64,000 bases of DNA from Ipomoea triloba (Eukaryota; Streptophyta; Magnoliopsida; Solanales; Convolvulaceae): positions 11,320,205-11,384,204 of the forward strand of contig NC_044930.1 in assembly GCF_003576645.1 (NCBI RefSeq). The letters run 5' to 3'. The position numbers and the translations under genes were made by a program. The notes under the pieces were generated by a model, which made no database searches, was not told the DNA's origin, and worked only from the letters and a program-made list of their open reading frames with translations. Of the stretch, positions 33,861 through 46,170 are shown piece by piece. The first letter of the stretch is position 1. The number at the start of each line of letters is the position of its first letter.

Positions 33861-34079
33861 TATATAAATATGTGGAATGGTGTGTTACTATGTTGTGGAA
33901 TGTTGTGTTTTAATGCGTCCTCTAATGCATTTAATACGTAGAATGGTGTGTATTTTAACACATGTGTTTCTAATAAATGTGTTGTGGAATGGTGTGTTTT
34001 AATCCGTCATCTGGTGCATTTTAATACTTGAATGGTGTGTATTTTAAGACATGTTTCTAATAAGTGTAAGAGTGCATGT

Positions 34080-34152
<73 letters not shown>

Positions 34153-34237
34153 CGCGTTGATTTGATGACTTGATCTAATATAATGGTTGAAAATAGACCG
34201 CACGGTCACACCTAATGACCAGACCGCACATGAACAT

Positions 34238-34272
<35 letters not shown>
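34080..34272. repeat. (TA)n - 80-bp insert - (TA)n
   Basis: Two (TA)n tracts (34,080-34,151 and 34,230-34,272) flank an 80-bp unique segment containing GACCGCACGGTC and GACCAGACCGCAC. This is the same configuration as the larger (TA)n-embedded elements. Confidence 0.7.
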
Positions 34273-34281
<9 letters not shown>

Positions 34282-34957
34282 TAAGAACATAATGAAAAAC
34301 CCAAGAATTCTTAGGAGGAAAAAACACTCAACAATTAGAGAGAAAAAGGTTACTAGGGTAACTAAACAAATTCTTGAGATTAAAAGTCTCTCAATTGGTG
34401 AACTATTAAGAATTGGAAGGCTTTTAATCTCAAGTGGACATTCTAGATTGGTGACTTGACTTTTATAATAATTGATGTGTAATAACATTTTCCATCTACT
34501 TTACATTAATATGGTGCTAGTTAATAAAAGCTCTTTTATGGCTATTAAGGGGTAGCATTAAGGTTGTAACAAAAACAGTGGTTTCTGTTACAAAGCCTGT
34601 ATTGATGACATATAAGGCTATATAAGTGTAGGTCCTATCACTGCTCTGGTTACACCTGAAAATACACCATCTATATTTTCTGGAGATTAAGTAGGAGATA
34701 TTGTTACTTTGCTGGAATTACTATACAAAACTCCAAGCAATTCACAAGGCAATATAATGAAGGTTTCAAGTATGGTTGGAGCCTGGAGGTATGTTCACGT
34801 TTGATCCTATTGCTTCCGTTATGAGGTTAGTTTATCACATGTATAGTACATGTATTAAGATTGTGTATATATCTAACATGATGAAGAATCAAAATCTTAA
34901 ATTCATGCCTTATGATATTTTTTAAAATGTTGAAGCTAATTTTGCACAAGATGGAGA

Positions 34958-34989
<32 letters not shown>

Positions 34990-35204
34990 TTGAGAAATGA
35001 CAACAATTTACAATAACATTGTATCAATTATAATGGCAGCTAGACATCATTCTTATAACATTGTAAACTTTTTACTTTTCAATAATGGTATAAGAAATTG
35101 TTACGAAACTATCACTCATAGTAGTTGTTTGGGAGTGGTGGTGTTTATGTTGATTGGTGTAATTGTTATTATGATGTAATCTTATTTTATTTAATTTAAA
35201 CTAT
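34273..35204. other. AT-rich region, no gene recognised
   Basis: Only short frames and a poly-A tract (34,957-34,983). Confidence 0.5.
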
Positions 35205-35223
35205 ATTGTTCATTTGAATTTAT

Positions 35224-35723
35224 TTTTTGAGGATAAAAGCTTAATTCATTGAATCAGAAACCAAAATGTTTGACAAGAAACAAAGGAGGAGTGTACAATC
35301 ACTCCCCACAACCTGATTCAGAAACGGCTCTCCGGGCTAAAGCATGGGCAGCGCGATTCGCAGATCGCCTTACAAAACGAAAAGCTATATCATGCACAGT
35401 AGATGCAGACTCTTTAACATCATCAATAAGTAAACCAAAAGAAGAATTAAAAGAGTCGGTAGATAAAGCGTTAAACACGAGTTGGGAATCAGGTTCAATG
35501 TCCACATCACCATACTCCAACTCCTTCAGCCAACTCAGCGCTTCTCGAATACTCACCGCTTCCGCCTCTTTAACTGTGAACGACCCCACACAAGTACTAG
35601 ATTTTGCAGCAATAAAACGGCCCTCATCATCATGAATAATCCATCCCATTCCCATGATCGAATTAGCCTCATCCATCGCCACATCAGTGTTTAATTTAAG
35701 TCTACCATAGCTTGGGGGACTCC
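35224..35723 (-). mobile_element. 5'-truncated LINE encoding an RNase H-like C-terminus, 19-bp target duplication
   Basis: The 19-bp sequence ATTGTTCATTTGAATTTAT occurs at 35,205-35,223 and 35,724-35,742. Minus-strand coding sequence starts near 35,722 (SPPSYGRLKLNTDVAMDEAN) and ends at 35,299. It matches the RNase H-like domain (RVT_3 type) of plant non-LTR elements: NTDVAMD, GWIIHDDEGRF, EAEAVSIREAL, DSQLVFNAL, FVRRSANRAAHALAR. A short poly-A (TTTTT on the plus strand at 35,224-35,228) lies at the 3' end. Truncation at the 5' end, tail and long duplication are the signs of target-primed insertion. Confidence 0.93.
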
Positions 35724-35956
35724 ATTGTTCATTTGAATTTATACTTTTGTTATATTACTAGAATTTTGTACACATGATATGTGAAAATTGACTCTCAATA
35801 TTAAAATATTAATAAATAAAAATAATTAAAATTTTTAGTATAAATTATATTTCACAATTCCTTAAAGTTTTAAATCTTAATTATCCTATTTGAAAATACA
35901 GTGAAAAAAGAAGAAGAGAAAGAATATAAATTCTTGTTTAATAATAATAATGTAAA

Positions 35957-36468
35957 AGAGTTAATTCTAGCAATCGTCCTCCGACTATATTGATTTTCCA
36001 AAATTAGTCCCCAACTTTTAATTTGGACAATTTAAGTCCCTTGATTTTAAAATTCTTTCCAATGTTAGGCCTTTTGTCAAATTTTGGTTAAATTGATGTC
36101 AAATGAAGGGGTAAAATTATTCGTTCACCTGTATAGTGTATTATTACTCGTATTTCTCCTGTCCTATACGCTATATATATGAATATAATCAGGTTTATAT
36201 GATATTATATGACTTCAATTGAGACTTCGGCTGAGATTATATTCATATCTACAGCATATAGGACAGGAGAAATACGAGCAATAATACACTAAATAGGTGA
36301 ATGGACAATTTTACCCCTTCATTTGACCTCAACTTAACCAAATTTTGACAAAAGGACCAACATTGGAAAGAATTTGAAAGTTAAGGGACCTAAATTGTCC
36401 AAATTAAAAATTAGGGACTAATTTTAGAAAATCAACATAGTCGGAGGACCATTGCCGGAATTAACTCT
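35957..36468. mobile_element. MULE-type MITE with about 210-bp inverted arms and 8-9 bp duplication
   Basis: Ends AGAGTTAATTCTAGCAAT and ATTGCCGGAATTAACTCT are inverted and the arms remain matched for about 200 bp (GGACAATTTAAGTCCC / GGGACCTAAATTGTCC, CTCCTGTCCTATA / TATAGGACAGGAG). AATGTAAA flanks both sides (35,949-35,956 and 36,469-36,476). Confidence 0.8.
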
Positions 36469-36585
36469 AATGTAAAATATTTTCATAAACTTTATATTTA
36501 CAAGAAAGAAAAACAAAAATAAAATAAAAATCTAAAATACTAAGCTAATACTAATGTATATTGGTACATATACACAAATATGTAC

Positions 36586-37149
<564 letters not shown>

Positions 37150-37152
<3 letters not shown>

Positions 37153-37908
37153 CGCGTTCAGGTGTGTACGGGCCGCCCAGGAAAGAACTGCGGACGAATC
37201 ACAGCACGCCACGTGTCCGGAATGTAGTTGCACCTAACGTTATAACTAGGTGCACCAGGTTCATAAATGTTAACAAGGTAAATTACTTACACTTGTAAGT
37301 GAAAATAGGTGCACACGTTCAAGTAAAATGTATTACAAGTGCAAGTAAATTGTACAATGAGCATCAATACTAAGTGCACTTAATGTTATAACTAGGTGCA
37401 CCTAATGTTATAACTAGGTGCACCTGGGTTACACCCAGGTGCATGAATGTTAATAAAGTAAATTACTTGCATAAGTGCAAGTAAAATGTATTGCAGATAC
37501 AAGTAAAATTTATTACAGGTGCAAGTGAATTGTACACTGAGAATCAATACTAAGTACACCTAATGTTATAACTAGGTGCACCTAATGTTATAATTAGGTG
37601 CACCTAGGTTGCACCAGGTGCATGAATATTAACAAGGTAAATTACTTTCATTTGTAAGTGAAAATATTTGCGAAAATAGGTGCATGAATATTAACAAGGT
37701 AAATTAATTGCACTTGTAAGTGAAAATAGATACAAAAATAGGTGCACTTGTAAGTGAAACTAGGTGCATCAAAGTTCCAGTTATTTACGAAAATGCCACC
37801 GCGTCATTTTTTTTAAAATTGCATCTGATTCGTTGATCTGGACACGTGAACGGCTGTTGAGCGTTCTCATTTCCTACTTGGGTGGTAGTTCGCACGGGAG
37901 TGCGCCCC
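37150..37908 (-). mobile_element. Micron-like element, inverted copy 2 of 3,509-4,288
   Basis: Between (TA)n on the left and (TA)n from about 37,909. It matches the 3.5-kb copy in reverse: GATCGCGTTCAGGTG / ACCTAAACGCGATC, CCACGTGTCCGGAATG / CATTCCAGACACGTGG, CGAAAATGCCACCGCGTCAT / ATGACGCGGTGACATTTTCG, and CGCACGGGAGTGCGCC / GCGCACTCCCATGCG. Confidence 0.75.
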
Positions 37909-38098
37909 TATATATATATATATATAGTTTAATATTTATAGATATTTAATTAAAATATAATCAACAATTAAATTAAATTAATTATTATATGATAGTTTTA
38001 ATAAAATGATACATAAAGATTAGGAAAAAGGTATGTTAAAATTTAATTTTATGGTAATAGTAATGGATTCATAAACGTTATAATTTATAAGGCAAAAA

Positions 38099-38552
38099 CT
38101 TGTGTGAGACGGGTCGAGTCCGGTCGGGTCAAAATGAAAATGTAATACTTATACGTACAAATGTCATACTTATATGCTCAAATGTAATACTAATAATGAA
38201 TAAAAGTTTTGTTACTTATAAGGGTAAATGTAATATTTTTAAGGAAAAATACAATACTTTTGCATTTCAATTTAAAAGTATTACATTTTTCATCAAAAGT
38301 ATTATATTTTTCCTTATAAGTAAGGGGCACTTTTCAACATTATTTATTATGAAAATGTAATACTTTTTCTCTTATAAGTAACAAAAAATGTAATCATGAT
38401 TAGTATTATATTTGAGCATATAAATATGATATTTGCACATATAACTATATAAGTATGACATTTGCATGATGCTTCGACCCGACCCGACCCGACTCACGCA
38501 TAAGGATCCGTCTCACATATAAGGATCCGTGAGACGGTCTCACACATGTGTG
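38099..38552. mobile_element. MITE with GTGTGAGACGG / CCGTCTCACAC termini (most complete copy)
   Basis: Left CTTGTGTGAGACGGGTCGAG, right GTGAGACGGTCTCACACATG. Sub-terminal GACCCGACCCGACTC, and a mirrored AATGTAATACTT / AGTATTACATTT interior giving a long imperfect foldback. Confidence 0.65.
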
Positions 38553-38959
38553 ACCCTTTATTAAATAGTAATGGATTTATAACGGTGTAAAAGTAGTTTT
38601 GTCTAACAGAAATGCAATAACGACAATTTTTTTTAATAAAAATAAAGTGTACAACATTTAAAGTACAATATATAACTTTATTAGCAAATAAAAATTATAA
38701 AAAAAATCAAGCACATAACCTGGATATACACTTATAATATTTTTAGATTAGATTACATTAGTTACTTTTTAAAAAAAATATATTAATACATCTATAAATT
38801 ATTTGTATTTCCTAAGTAATTATATTTATTATAACAACATTATCAATAACAAAGAATATTATTATATATATAGTTATGTCCTTAAAACTAATTTTATTAT
38901 ATTAGCTAACATCTAAGAGCTAATTTTATTATATTAGCTAACTGTAGTATATGTTCATC

Positions 38960-39169
38960 GCAAATTATATTGTGGACATTATGGACCATGGTCATAGCTG
39001 ATACTGCAGTTGTGTTGAACGGATACTGTAGTTACACGGAACAGAGGCCATCCATCTGTTCAACACAACTACAGTTCCAGATCGATGACACGGCCTCTGT
39101 TCCGTGCAACTGCAATATCATTTCAACACAACTGCAGTATCAATCATGACCCATGGTCCACAATATAAC
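38960..39169. mobile_element. Foldback MITE with TATTGTGGAC termini
   Basis: Left ATTATATTGTGGAC and GGACCATGGTCAT mirror right ATGACCCATGGTCCACAATAT. The interior holds inverted GATACTGCAGTTGTGTTGAA and TTCAACACAACTGCAGTATC plus GGAACAGAGGCC. Its words are shared with internally repetitive elements A-C. Confidence 0.6.
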
Positions 39170-39184
39170 GACTGTATGTTCATA

Positions 39185-39303
39185 GCTACTTTTCTCAACC
39201 AAATGAAGCACAAATAGCCAATATCGCATCCGCTGAGACTCGAACCCACCCCCTCCCATTTGGAGTGCAACCGGGTTCCACTAGACCACATTTCCTAACA
39301 AAT
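39185..39303 (-). mobile_element. SINE copy (28,076 family)
   Basis: Inverse complement holds TGGTCTAGTGGAACCCGG and GGTGGGTTCGAGTCTCAG, giving A and B boxes at SINE spacing. Confidence 0.6.
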
Positions 39304-39309
39304 AGCTAT

Positions 39310-40256
39310 AGCTATCAACTTGTTAAACCATCTAATACAATAAACTAACATTTAATACAATTCACTAACCACTAATAGCTAAATGTGAAACAAGGCTAAT
39401 TAAGTGGCAAGGGAACATAATGATGGTAAAGTACTAATATTGCTGACGTGACATTCATTGATTAGACACTCAGATAGGTCATGACACGTGTAAGTTGTTG
39501 AGGTGATAGTGGAGTTGAACTATATCTAGCGATGATAATCGAGATACGAAGGTCAATGAGTCTACAGACATGAAGTTCGATACATCTACTGACATGGAAG
39601 TCGATTAATTTATTGACATAGGTCGATAAGTAGACATGTAGACTCTCCGAGTTTGGAAATGCATCTGGTCGCATCTAGAAGGACCCTCTAACTAGACTGG
39701 AAATTGTACATGTAGACCTTTCGAGATTCGGGAAGTGCACACGTAGACCATTTTGGATCGGGAAGTATATACTACGTATGACAAGTAGGGTTACCTTATA
39801 ACCCTATCAATCCTAACTATACAAGTTACTAATTCTTTACATATTTTTCTTCTAATTGATACTTTATAATTCGTTGATGCCATGACTATTATAAATGGGA
39901 AATATTTTCACCCCTACAAAATTTACACACTTTTGGCACCTGATATTCCCATTTTAGTAATGTTAATTTTTTTTCTTTTTTATTCTGTTTTTTTTTTAAT
40001 TTCAAATATCAATTTATTAAAAATTGTCACAGCAAAAATAACAACAATGTAATAGTTTTGGTGAAACGGTCTAGCATGGTTTGTTGTAAATTACTTATAG
40101 ATAGTCTATGAATATAAATAATTAACGCATTTATCACAAATTATATATAGATAACGTAAATTTTTATGCATATAGCATTTCTCAAAGTATTACGAGGGTG
40201 AGTTGTACGGATAATTAGGTATGCGCTCGGGCTTCCGAAGGGTCTTTTCCGTTTCT
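39310..40256. other. Intergenic region 3' of SWEET copy 2
   Basis: Short GTAGAC/ATGGACATG-type repeats at 39,480-39,760 (GTCGATAAGTAGACATGTAG). Otherwise AT-rich, with no gene recognised. It includes the 3' UTR of SWEET copy 2. Confidence 0.4.
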
Positions 40257-42255
40257 TTATGTAGCGTCGTGGTTTGGCATTTCAATCCCTCCTTTAGCCA
40301 GATGGGCCGGGCCTACCTCTTCCTTTGCTGGCGTTGACTGGTAGTATATGAAGTAAAGGATAATTTGGGCTGAGCCCAGTAGGAATCCAATTCCATTGGG
40401 TATCTGAAACAGTGCAAGCCCAAAATTTAGAAGATGTTAATGGGCCAGAGGCCCGTATTATGGACAAAATAACAAATTATAGTGCACACAGTACTGTGTG
40501 GACTATAACAAAAAGTACATTTTTAATATACTAAAAGTACATTATTCGCGTACTGAACATATTATACAAAATAGTGTATTGAATGTATATTATACAAAAT
40601 AATGTACTTTCAGTATTCAAATAATTTATTTTTTGTGAATACAATGTACATTTTTAATATACTAAAAATACATTATTTGTATATTGAATGTACATTATTT
40701 AATAGTATTCTCCCCACAGTCCACACAATAATGATTGGAACAAAACAAAGGGGGCCCAACTTACTCCTATGTATAGATCTCTTACAAGCATAGCATAAGA
40801 AGCCCAAATGCCCCCGTTCAACACTTGGAAAAATGAGAGCCAAAATGGCATATACTCCACACTTTTCATTTTTATCACTGTCCTCTGTTCAAATTATAAT
40901 AAAAAAAGATAGAGAGGGTAGATCACAATTTCTTGCTTTAAAAGGGTTAGTAATAAATAAAATTAAAATTTAAGGACTCTTCAGCAATTAAATCAATTTT
41001 TTTTTTGGGGGAAAAAAAAGTTTAATACCATTGCGGAAAGAGGAGAAGCATACATGCCAATAGTTAGTCCAGTGCACAGAAGCCCCACCGACATAAGCTT
41101 TGTATTTCCATGTAACGCTGAAAGAGTTACTGCTACCACCGCCCCGAGAAAAGCTACGTTAATGATGCCAACCATTTTCAAAGATCGAATCTGAAATCAC
41201 ATAGAAATACTTACATGTATGTATAATATTGAAATTGATTTGTATACATGAAAGTTGCAAAAGGCCCTAGACGCTAGTCGGGCGCCACCTAATAAAACAA
41301 AAAAAGTTTTTTTTTTTTTCCTCTTTCAAAAACGATTGAGCGATAAAACAAATTAAAAAAAAAAAAAATTTGGCTGATTTAGCCTAGTTTGCAGACTCAG
41401 CCGCCTAGACAGCAACTGCCTACACCCTTTTTTGCCTCGGTCTAGGAATAGTATAAATAAATAAATAATACATGAAAGATGAAATTGGTAAAACCCAAAA
41501 TAAGTATATAAACATACCTTAGTGTTTTTAGGAGCGTAAATAAGAAAAAGAGAGACATAGATGATGTGCAAGACAACACCGGTGCCGTTTACTGTCACCA
41601 CAAGCAAACCTCCAGGCTTGAGAAGTCCATAGAACGACCATAAACTCGTGCTCAATAGTGTTGTTATGTATGGAATCCCTTTGAAATTCTCCGTTGATTT
41701 CTTCTGCACTATCCGCTTGAATGTTTTTCTAAACACTCATTATAATTATGAAGACCAAATATCAATTTTTCGGTCCACAAATATTAATAAAATGACAATT
41801 TTAATTACTACTAATTTTCATCTACTACTATTTTTTTCGTGCTAAAATTGATTACACCAGTCACCTCTCCACTAAAATATTCCAGACAGTGTAGTTTGTA
41901 AGGGTATTTTTGTCCATTCATATATGATAAGTCAATCCCATTAATGTATGAATAGACAAAAATATGCTTACAAATTACACATTTCGACATATTTTAGTCG
42001 AAAGGATGACCGGCGTGATCAATGTTGTACATGTTACCTTGAGAAAGAGAGAAAAATTAAAATTATAGACTTACACCGGAGCAAGAAACATGAGTATAGA
42101 TATCACATTCCCTGCATTATTTAAAAAAAATAAAAAGAAGAAGAAGAAGAAAAATGTTTAGAATCATATGTTAGGCTATAAGCAAGCATAGATAGCCATA
42201 ATCCTTGTTAATAAGACTGACCAATGATGCCAACAATGAAGCTCAAGCTAGCCAT
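40257..42255 (-). CDS. SWEET17-like: SWEET16/17-like sugar transporter, copy 2 (intact)
   Basis: Six exons: 42,255-42,222, 42,111-42,075, 41,728-41,518, 41,190-41,029, 40,884-40,765 and 40,403-40,257. They total 711 nt, 236 residues. Exon sizes 34, 37, 211, 162 and 120 equal those of copy 1 except exon 5 (123 in copy 1). Two MtN3/saliva repeats with seven helices. The conserved prolines ([31 protein letters not shown]) and both sugar-binding Asn contexts (VNGTG in repeat 1, IPNGIGF in repeat 2) are intact. [20 protein letters not shown] and [13 protein letters not shown] match clade IV (AtSWEET16/17), tonoplast fructose/glucose facilitators. A short hydrophilic C-terminus follows helix 7. The last intron holds a private MITE-like insertion. 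Confidence 0.93.
40466..40738. mobile_element. MITE-like insertion in SWEET copy 2 intron 5
   Basis: Copy 1 runs straight through this point (TTATGGACAAAAGAAAGGGGG). Copy 2 carries about 270 bp with ATAGTGCACACAGTACTGTG at one end, CCCCACAGTCCACACAATAA at the other, and repeated AAAGTACATTATT / AATGTACATTTTTAATATAC inside. Confidence 0.55.
41270..41450. repeat. Insertion in SWEET copy 2 intron 3
   Basis: GGCCCTAGACGCTAGTCGGG ... CCGCCTAGACAGC ... GCCTCGGTCTAGG has no counterpart in copy 1. GGCGCTAGGCG-like words suggest a non-autonomous element. Termini not resolved. Confidence 0.35.
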
Positions 42256-42780
42256 GACCGGACCTTCAAGAAATTTAATTAACGTGTAAATATATACAAT
42301 GAAAGAAAGAAAAGTTTTAGACTTGAACTTTGATCTGATGAATCTAGTATAGAGAGCTGTCTTGAGGTTTGCTGAGATAAATTTAACAATGGGGGAGGCA
42401 TTAAGAGATAGGCAGATGGGATGTCATATGCCAAGAAATAGAAGTTTTGTCACGTTAAAGTATTACCTTTTGTGTAAAAATATTGGGTTAGTTGTTTCCA
42501 TCAATACTACTAATTAATATAAAGTGTTTTTACACCTCTAGCTACCTGATCTCACTTTTTTAGAAACCCTACATCTTATGCAATGCCATGCATGCATGCT
42601 TGATTGCATGGTTGAGAATGACGGACGTCTCGTGATCCTCATACCCATATATAGCCCATATAGGGTCAAACTTATTCTATCAGTCATTAGAACTTTCATG
42701 TAACATAATCTAATACATTTATGATTTCGCAATACTACAAAATAGTTCCTAACCAACAATATTTAATTAAAGAAAAAGTA
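42256..42780. promoter_or_regulatory. 5' flank of SWEET copy 2, homologous to the flank of copy 1
   Basis: Homologous in order to 26,884-27,136 plus 28,415-28,693 (for example TGTCATATGCCAAGAAATAGAA, GTCACGTTAAAGTATTAC). It lacks the SINE, LTR-like repeat and MITE found in copy 1, so it represents the less altered promoter arrangement. Confidence 0.7.
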
Positions 42781-43007
42781 TTTTTTATTCTGAAAAGAAA
42801 AATTCACAATTATTATTCATGTGTATGTACACAGTTATTATCCTAGTGTATGTACTGGGTAGTCTCACTCTTGAGTAATAGCTGATCACAAAATATATAA
42901 GAGAAGTACATTCTATTAGAAAATCCTATTCGACGAGTTTGACCCAGAGGACGTTGACAAGAATCGAATTGCCAACGTAGTTATATTTTACTTATTTAAC
43001 CACTATG

Positions 43008-43565
43008 GCGCTGTTTGGTAAAATGGTTGTTAGCTTATTAGTTGATAACATGAATTGATTGTAGCAAGATGTTTGGTAAATTGACTATTAGCTGATAGCT
43101 GTTTGGTTTCTCCAAATGCTAACTGAAAAAGTTGTTTTGACTAGCTTTTTGAATTTTAACATTTTGGAGTTACAAAAAGCTGATTAACCAAACACTTATA
43201 CCCTGTTTGGTAAATAGTTGATTGGGTTAGAAGGTATGATTAGTTGATAACATTGGCTGATTGTAGAAAGTTGTTTGATAGATTAGCTGTTAGCTGATAG
43301 CTGTTTGGTATAATTTATTTTCTCAAAAAGCTAATTGAAAATGCTGTTTTGAGTAACCTTTTGAATTTTAGTATTTTGGAGTTACAAAAACTTATTAACC
43401 AAACAACTAATAGTGGTCAAATAAGCCAAAATTGGCTGATAGGCTGATTATTTACCAAACAGTGCCTTATATTAATTTTTTTAACTAAGTCAAACAGCTA
43501 ATAGTGGTAAAATAATAAGCCAAAATTGGCTGATACACTAACTATTTTACCAAGCAAGGCCTATA
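43008..43565. mobile_element. hAT-like MITEs in tandem (GCTGTTTGGTAAA family)
   Basis: Two related units (about 43,010-43,200 and 43,203-43,475). Each starts with CTGTTTGGTAAA, ends near TTACCAAACAG, and carries internal TTAGCTGATAGCTGTTTGG and TTTTGGAGTTACAAAAA. A shorter third end follows. Confidence 0.55.
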
Positions 43566-43710
43566 TCTTTTTTGAGGCAGAAATTTAGTCTTTAAGTTGT
43601 ACGATGATTATTATGAACTCATTTTTTAAGACGTAGCAACGAATTTTAGTCATTGGTGTTTTCAATCCCTCTATTAAGGATTATGTTAAATTTTACAATT
43701 GCTTTCTGAT

Positions 43711-44150
43711 GGATACCCCGATTGGGGTACCCGACCCGAGAAGACCGAGATCTGGAGCCCGTCGACTGACTAGTCCGTCGGGATGTATGGCCCGGATCGT
43801 GTGACTTTGGTGTGGTTCAAACTACGTAAGCAGTCGGGGGGCTATATGCCCGACTGGGTGCGCCCTAAGAAACAGTGATTGTGCGGAATTCGGTATCTTT
43901 AGCGGGATTTGGGGAACTTTCCTATTTTCAGAATATGGGTATCTTCTGTGGCGATTGAGCAACCCAAATTACTTTCCTAATTTTTTTTTAAAGATTCTTT
44001 CGTATTTCCATGTGTAGGCTCATTATTTCTGTATAAATAACCCCTTGGGGTCCCATTGTAAGGAGGTCGAATTCTGAATGCAAATATAATTGTTCTCTAA
44101 ATTGTGCTTGTACCTTGGGAGCCCGAGGACATGAAAGGGGTCAACCGGGC
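43711..44150 (+). mobile_element. Putative Gypsy LTR / leader fragment
   Basis: Higher-GC sequence than its surroundings, with a TATA-like TGTATAAATAACCCC at about 44,030 and CCATTGTAAGGAGGTCG downstream, as in U3-R of Ty3/Gypsy LTRs. Immediately followed by pol sequence, so gag and protease appear deleted. Confidence 0.5.
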
Positions 44151-44156
44151 TATCAT

Positions 44157-46170
44157 TACTCATTAACTAACCATTGACCCTAGATTAAAGCTTGTTGCAC
44201 AGAAGAGATGTTATCTCTCGAATGACCGCCGAGACTTCGTTAAAAAGGAGGCTGATATGTTGTTAGCAGTCGGTTATGTACGGGAGGTTAAATACCTAGG
44301 CTGGTTAGCTAACGTAGTATTGGTACCAAAGCCGTCGGCTTGGCGGATGTGCATCGATTACATGGATTCATATAAGGCCTGCCCTAAATATCCATTCCCA
44401 TTGCCACGAATCGACCAACTAGTAGATGAGACGGCTGGCTGTGTGTTATTAAGTTTCATGGATGCCTTCCGCAGGTACCATCGATCTTCATGCATGTAGA
44501 GGATGAAGAAAATGCATCCTTTATTACGCCAGACATCGTTTATTGCTATTTGGTAATGCCCTTTGGCTTGAAGAACTCGGGAGCCACTTATACCAGCATG
44601 GTGGCCAGGCTGTTCAGGAGCCTGATCGGTAAATCCATGGCCGCCTATGTGGATGACATGTTGGTTAAGAGTAATTAAGGAGGAAGAGGAGCATGTAAAG
44701 GACCTGACTAACTGCTTCAGCCTAATGAGAAGATATAACTTGAGGTAGGACCCAAAGAAGTGTGCCTTCGCGGTCAGGGAAGAAAAATTCTTTGGTTACA
44801 TGGTCACTCGGCACGGGATTTAGCTTAACCCCGAAAAGGTCAAGGCTATCTTGGATATGCAACCCCTTAAGAACTTGAAGGAAATGTAGTGCCTAACTAG
44901 ACAGTTGGTTGCTCTTAGTCGACTCCTGTCCAAGTCGATCGATCGTGCTTTACCATTTTTTGAGGTCATGAAGAAGCGGGAAGGGTTTTAGTGGACGAAA
45001 GAATTGCAAACTGTCTTTGAAGATCTGAAGCGGTACTTGCTAACTCCCCCACTAATGTCTAAGCCAAAGGAGGGAGAAACGTTATTTCTATATTTGGCTG
45101 CCTCTCGGAACGTAGTCAGATATGTCTTAGTGCGGGAAGAGGAGAAAACGCAGCACCCGGTATATTACGTGGGGCGGACGCTCAAAGGTGCAGAAATCAG
45201 GAACTAGCCGCTGGAGAAGGTAGTTTTTGCACTAGTTGTGATGGTTCAGAAGCTGGTGCCCTACTTCCAGGCACAACATGTCAGAGTCCTAACTGACTAA
45301 CCTTTAGCCAGTATCCTGCGAAGCCCCAACTTGCCTGGCAGACTAATAAAATAGGTAGTTGAGCTTACTCAGTAGGACTTGAGTACCTCCTCAGGCCCTC
45401 TATCAAGGCCCAAGCTTTAGCGGATTTCATAATGGAGTGCTCGATGCAGACTAATGAGCCCCGTATGGACGAGGAACCCGATGATGCAGAATGGTGGGAA
45501 ATTCATATAAACGGTGCTGCCAGCACGAGGCACTACGGAGGAGGGGTCATGATCACTACCCCAGAAGGCTTCCATCTCTATTTTGCTTTGCAATATCAGT
45601 TCCGTACCTCGAATAATGAGGTTGAGTATGAGGCAGTCATTGGTGGCTTGCATCTCGTCCAAGCCTTGAAAGCTACGCGAGTAAGGATCAAAATCGACTC
45701 CCACCTGATGGTCGGTCAGTTGACAAACAAGTGTGAAACTTGAGAATAAAGGTTGAGAATGTAAAAAGATGTAACTGGGGGACTCTAAGGGAAACTGGTG
45801 GCTTATGAAGTAGTTCATGTGCCTCGAGCTAAGAATGTGGAGGCTGACATTCTGTCGAAATTGGCAGTTAGCGAGCTTCCTGACCACCTATCACAAATTT
45901 GCAGGATCAAGATCGTAGGAAGGCCGAGTACTGAACGCTTGTTGGTCTGTTCCATCGCTGAGATGCCTTTTTTTTTATCCTGAGTGGTTCTAGATAACTA
46001 AAATTATGAGGTACAAGGACAAATGCGAGCTACCCGATGATAAAGCTAAGGCTGACAGCATACAGAGAAGAGGTCCGCTTTACGAAGTTGTCAATAGCTG
46101 GTTGTACAAACAATCCTTTGGCAATCCCCTACTACGTTGCCTGCTCCCCAACGAAGCCAAAACAATAAAC
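44157..46170 (+). pseudogene. Ty3/Gypsy pol remnant (reverse transcriptase, RNase H)
   Basis: RT pieces across frames: VREVKYLGWLANVVLVPKPS, MCIDYMDSYKACPKYPFPLP, VMPFGLKNSGATYTSMV and catalytic AAYVDDMLVKSN (about 44,640). Then the RNase H region VYYVGRTLKGAE, and a second RNase H-like block WEIHINGAASTRHYGGGVM ... NNEVEYEAVIGGLHL (45,500-45,660) and VPRAKNVEADILSKLA (45,815). A second RNase H after RT fits Tat/Ogre-type lineages. Many stops and frameshifts; no integrase followed to the end. Confidence 0.85.

Noticed and set aside
33496..33913. Overlapping Tyr/Ile-rich open frames
   Set aside because: They are translations of (TA)n and TGTATATACATG microsatellite repeats; the same applies to 36,532-37,237 (which also spans Ns), 34,057-34,488 and 4,953-5,256.
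35299..35682. Stand-alone RNase H-like gene
   Set aside because: Flanked by a 19-bp target duplication with a poly-A end, so it is the 3' part of a truncated LINE.
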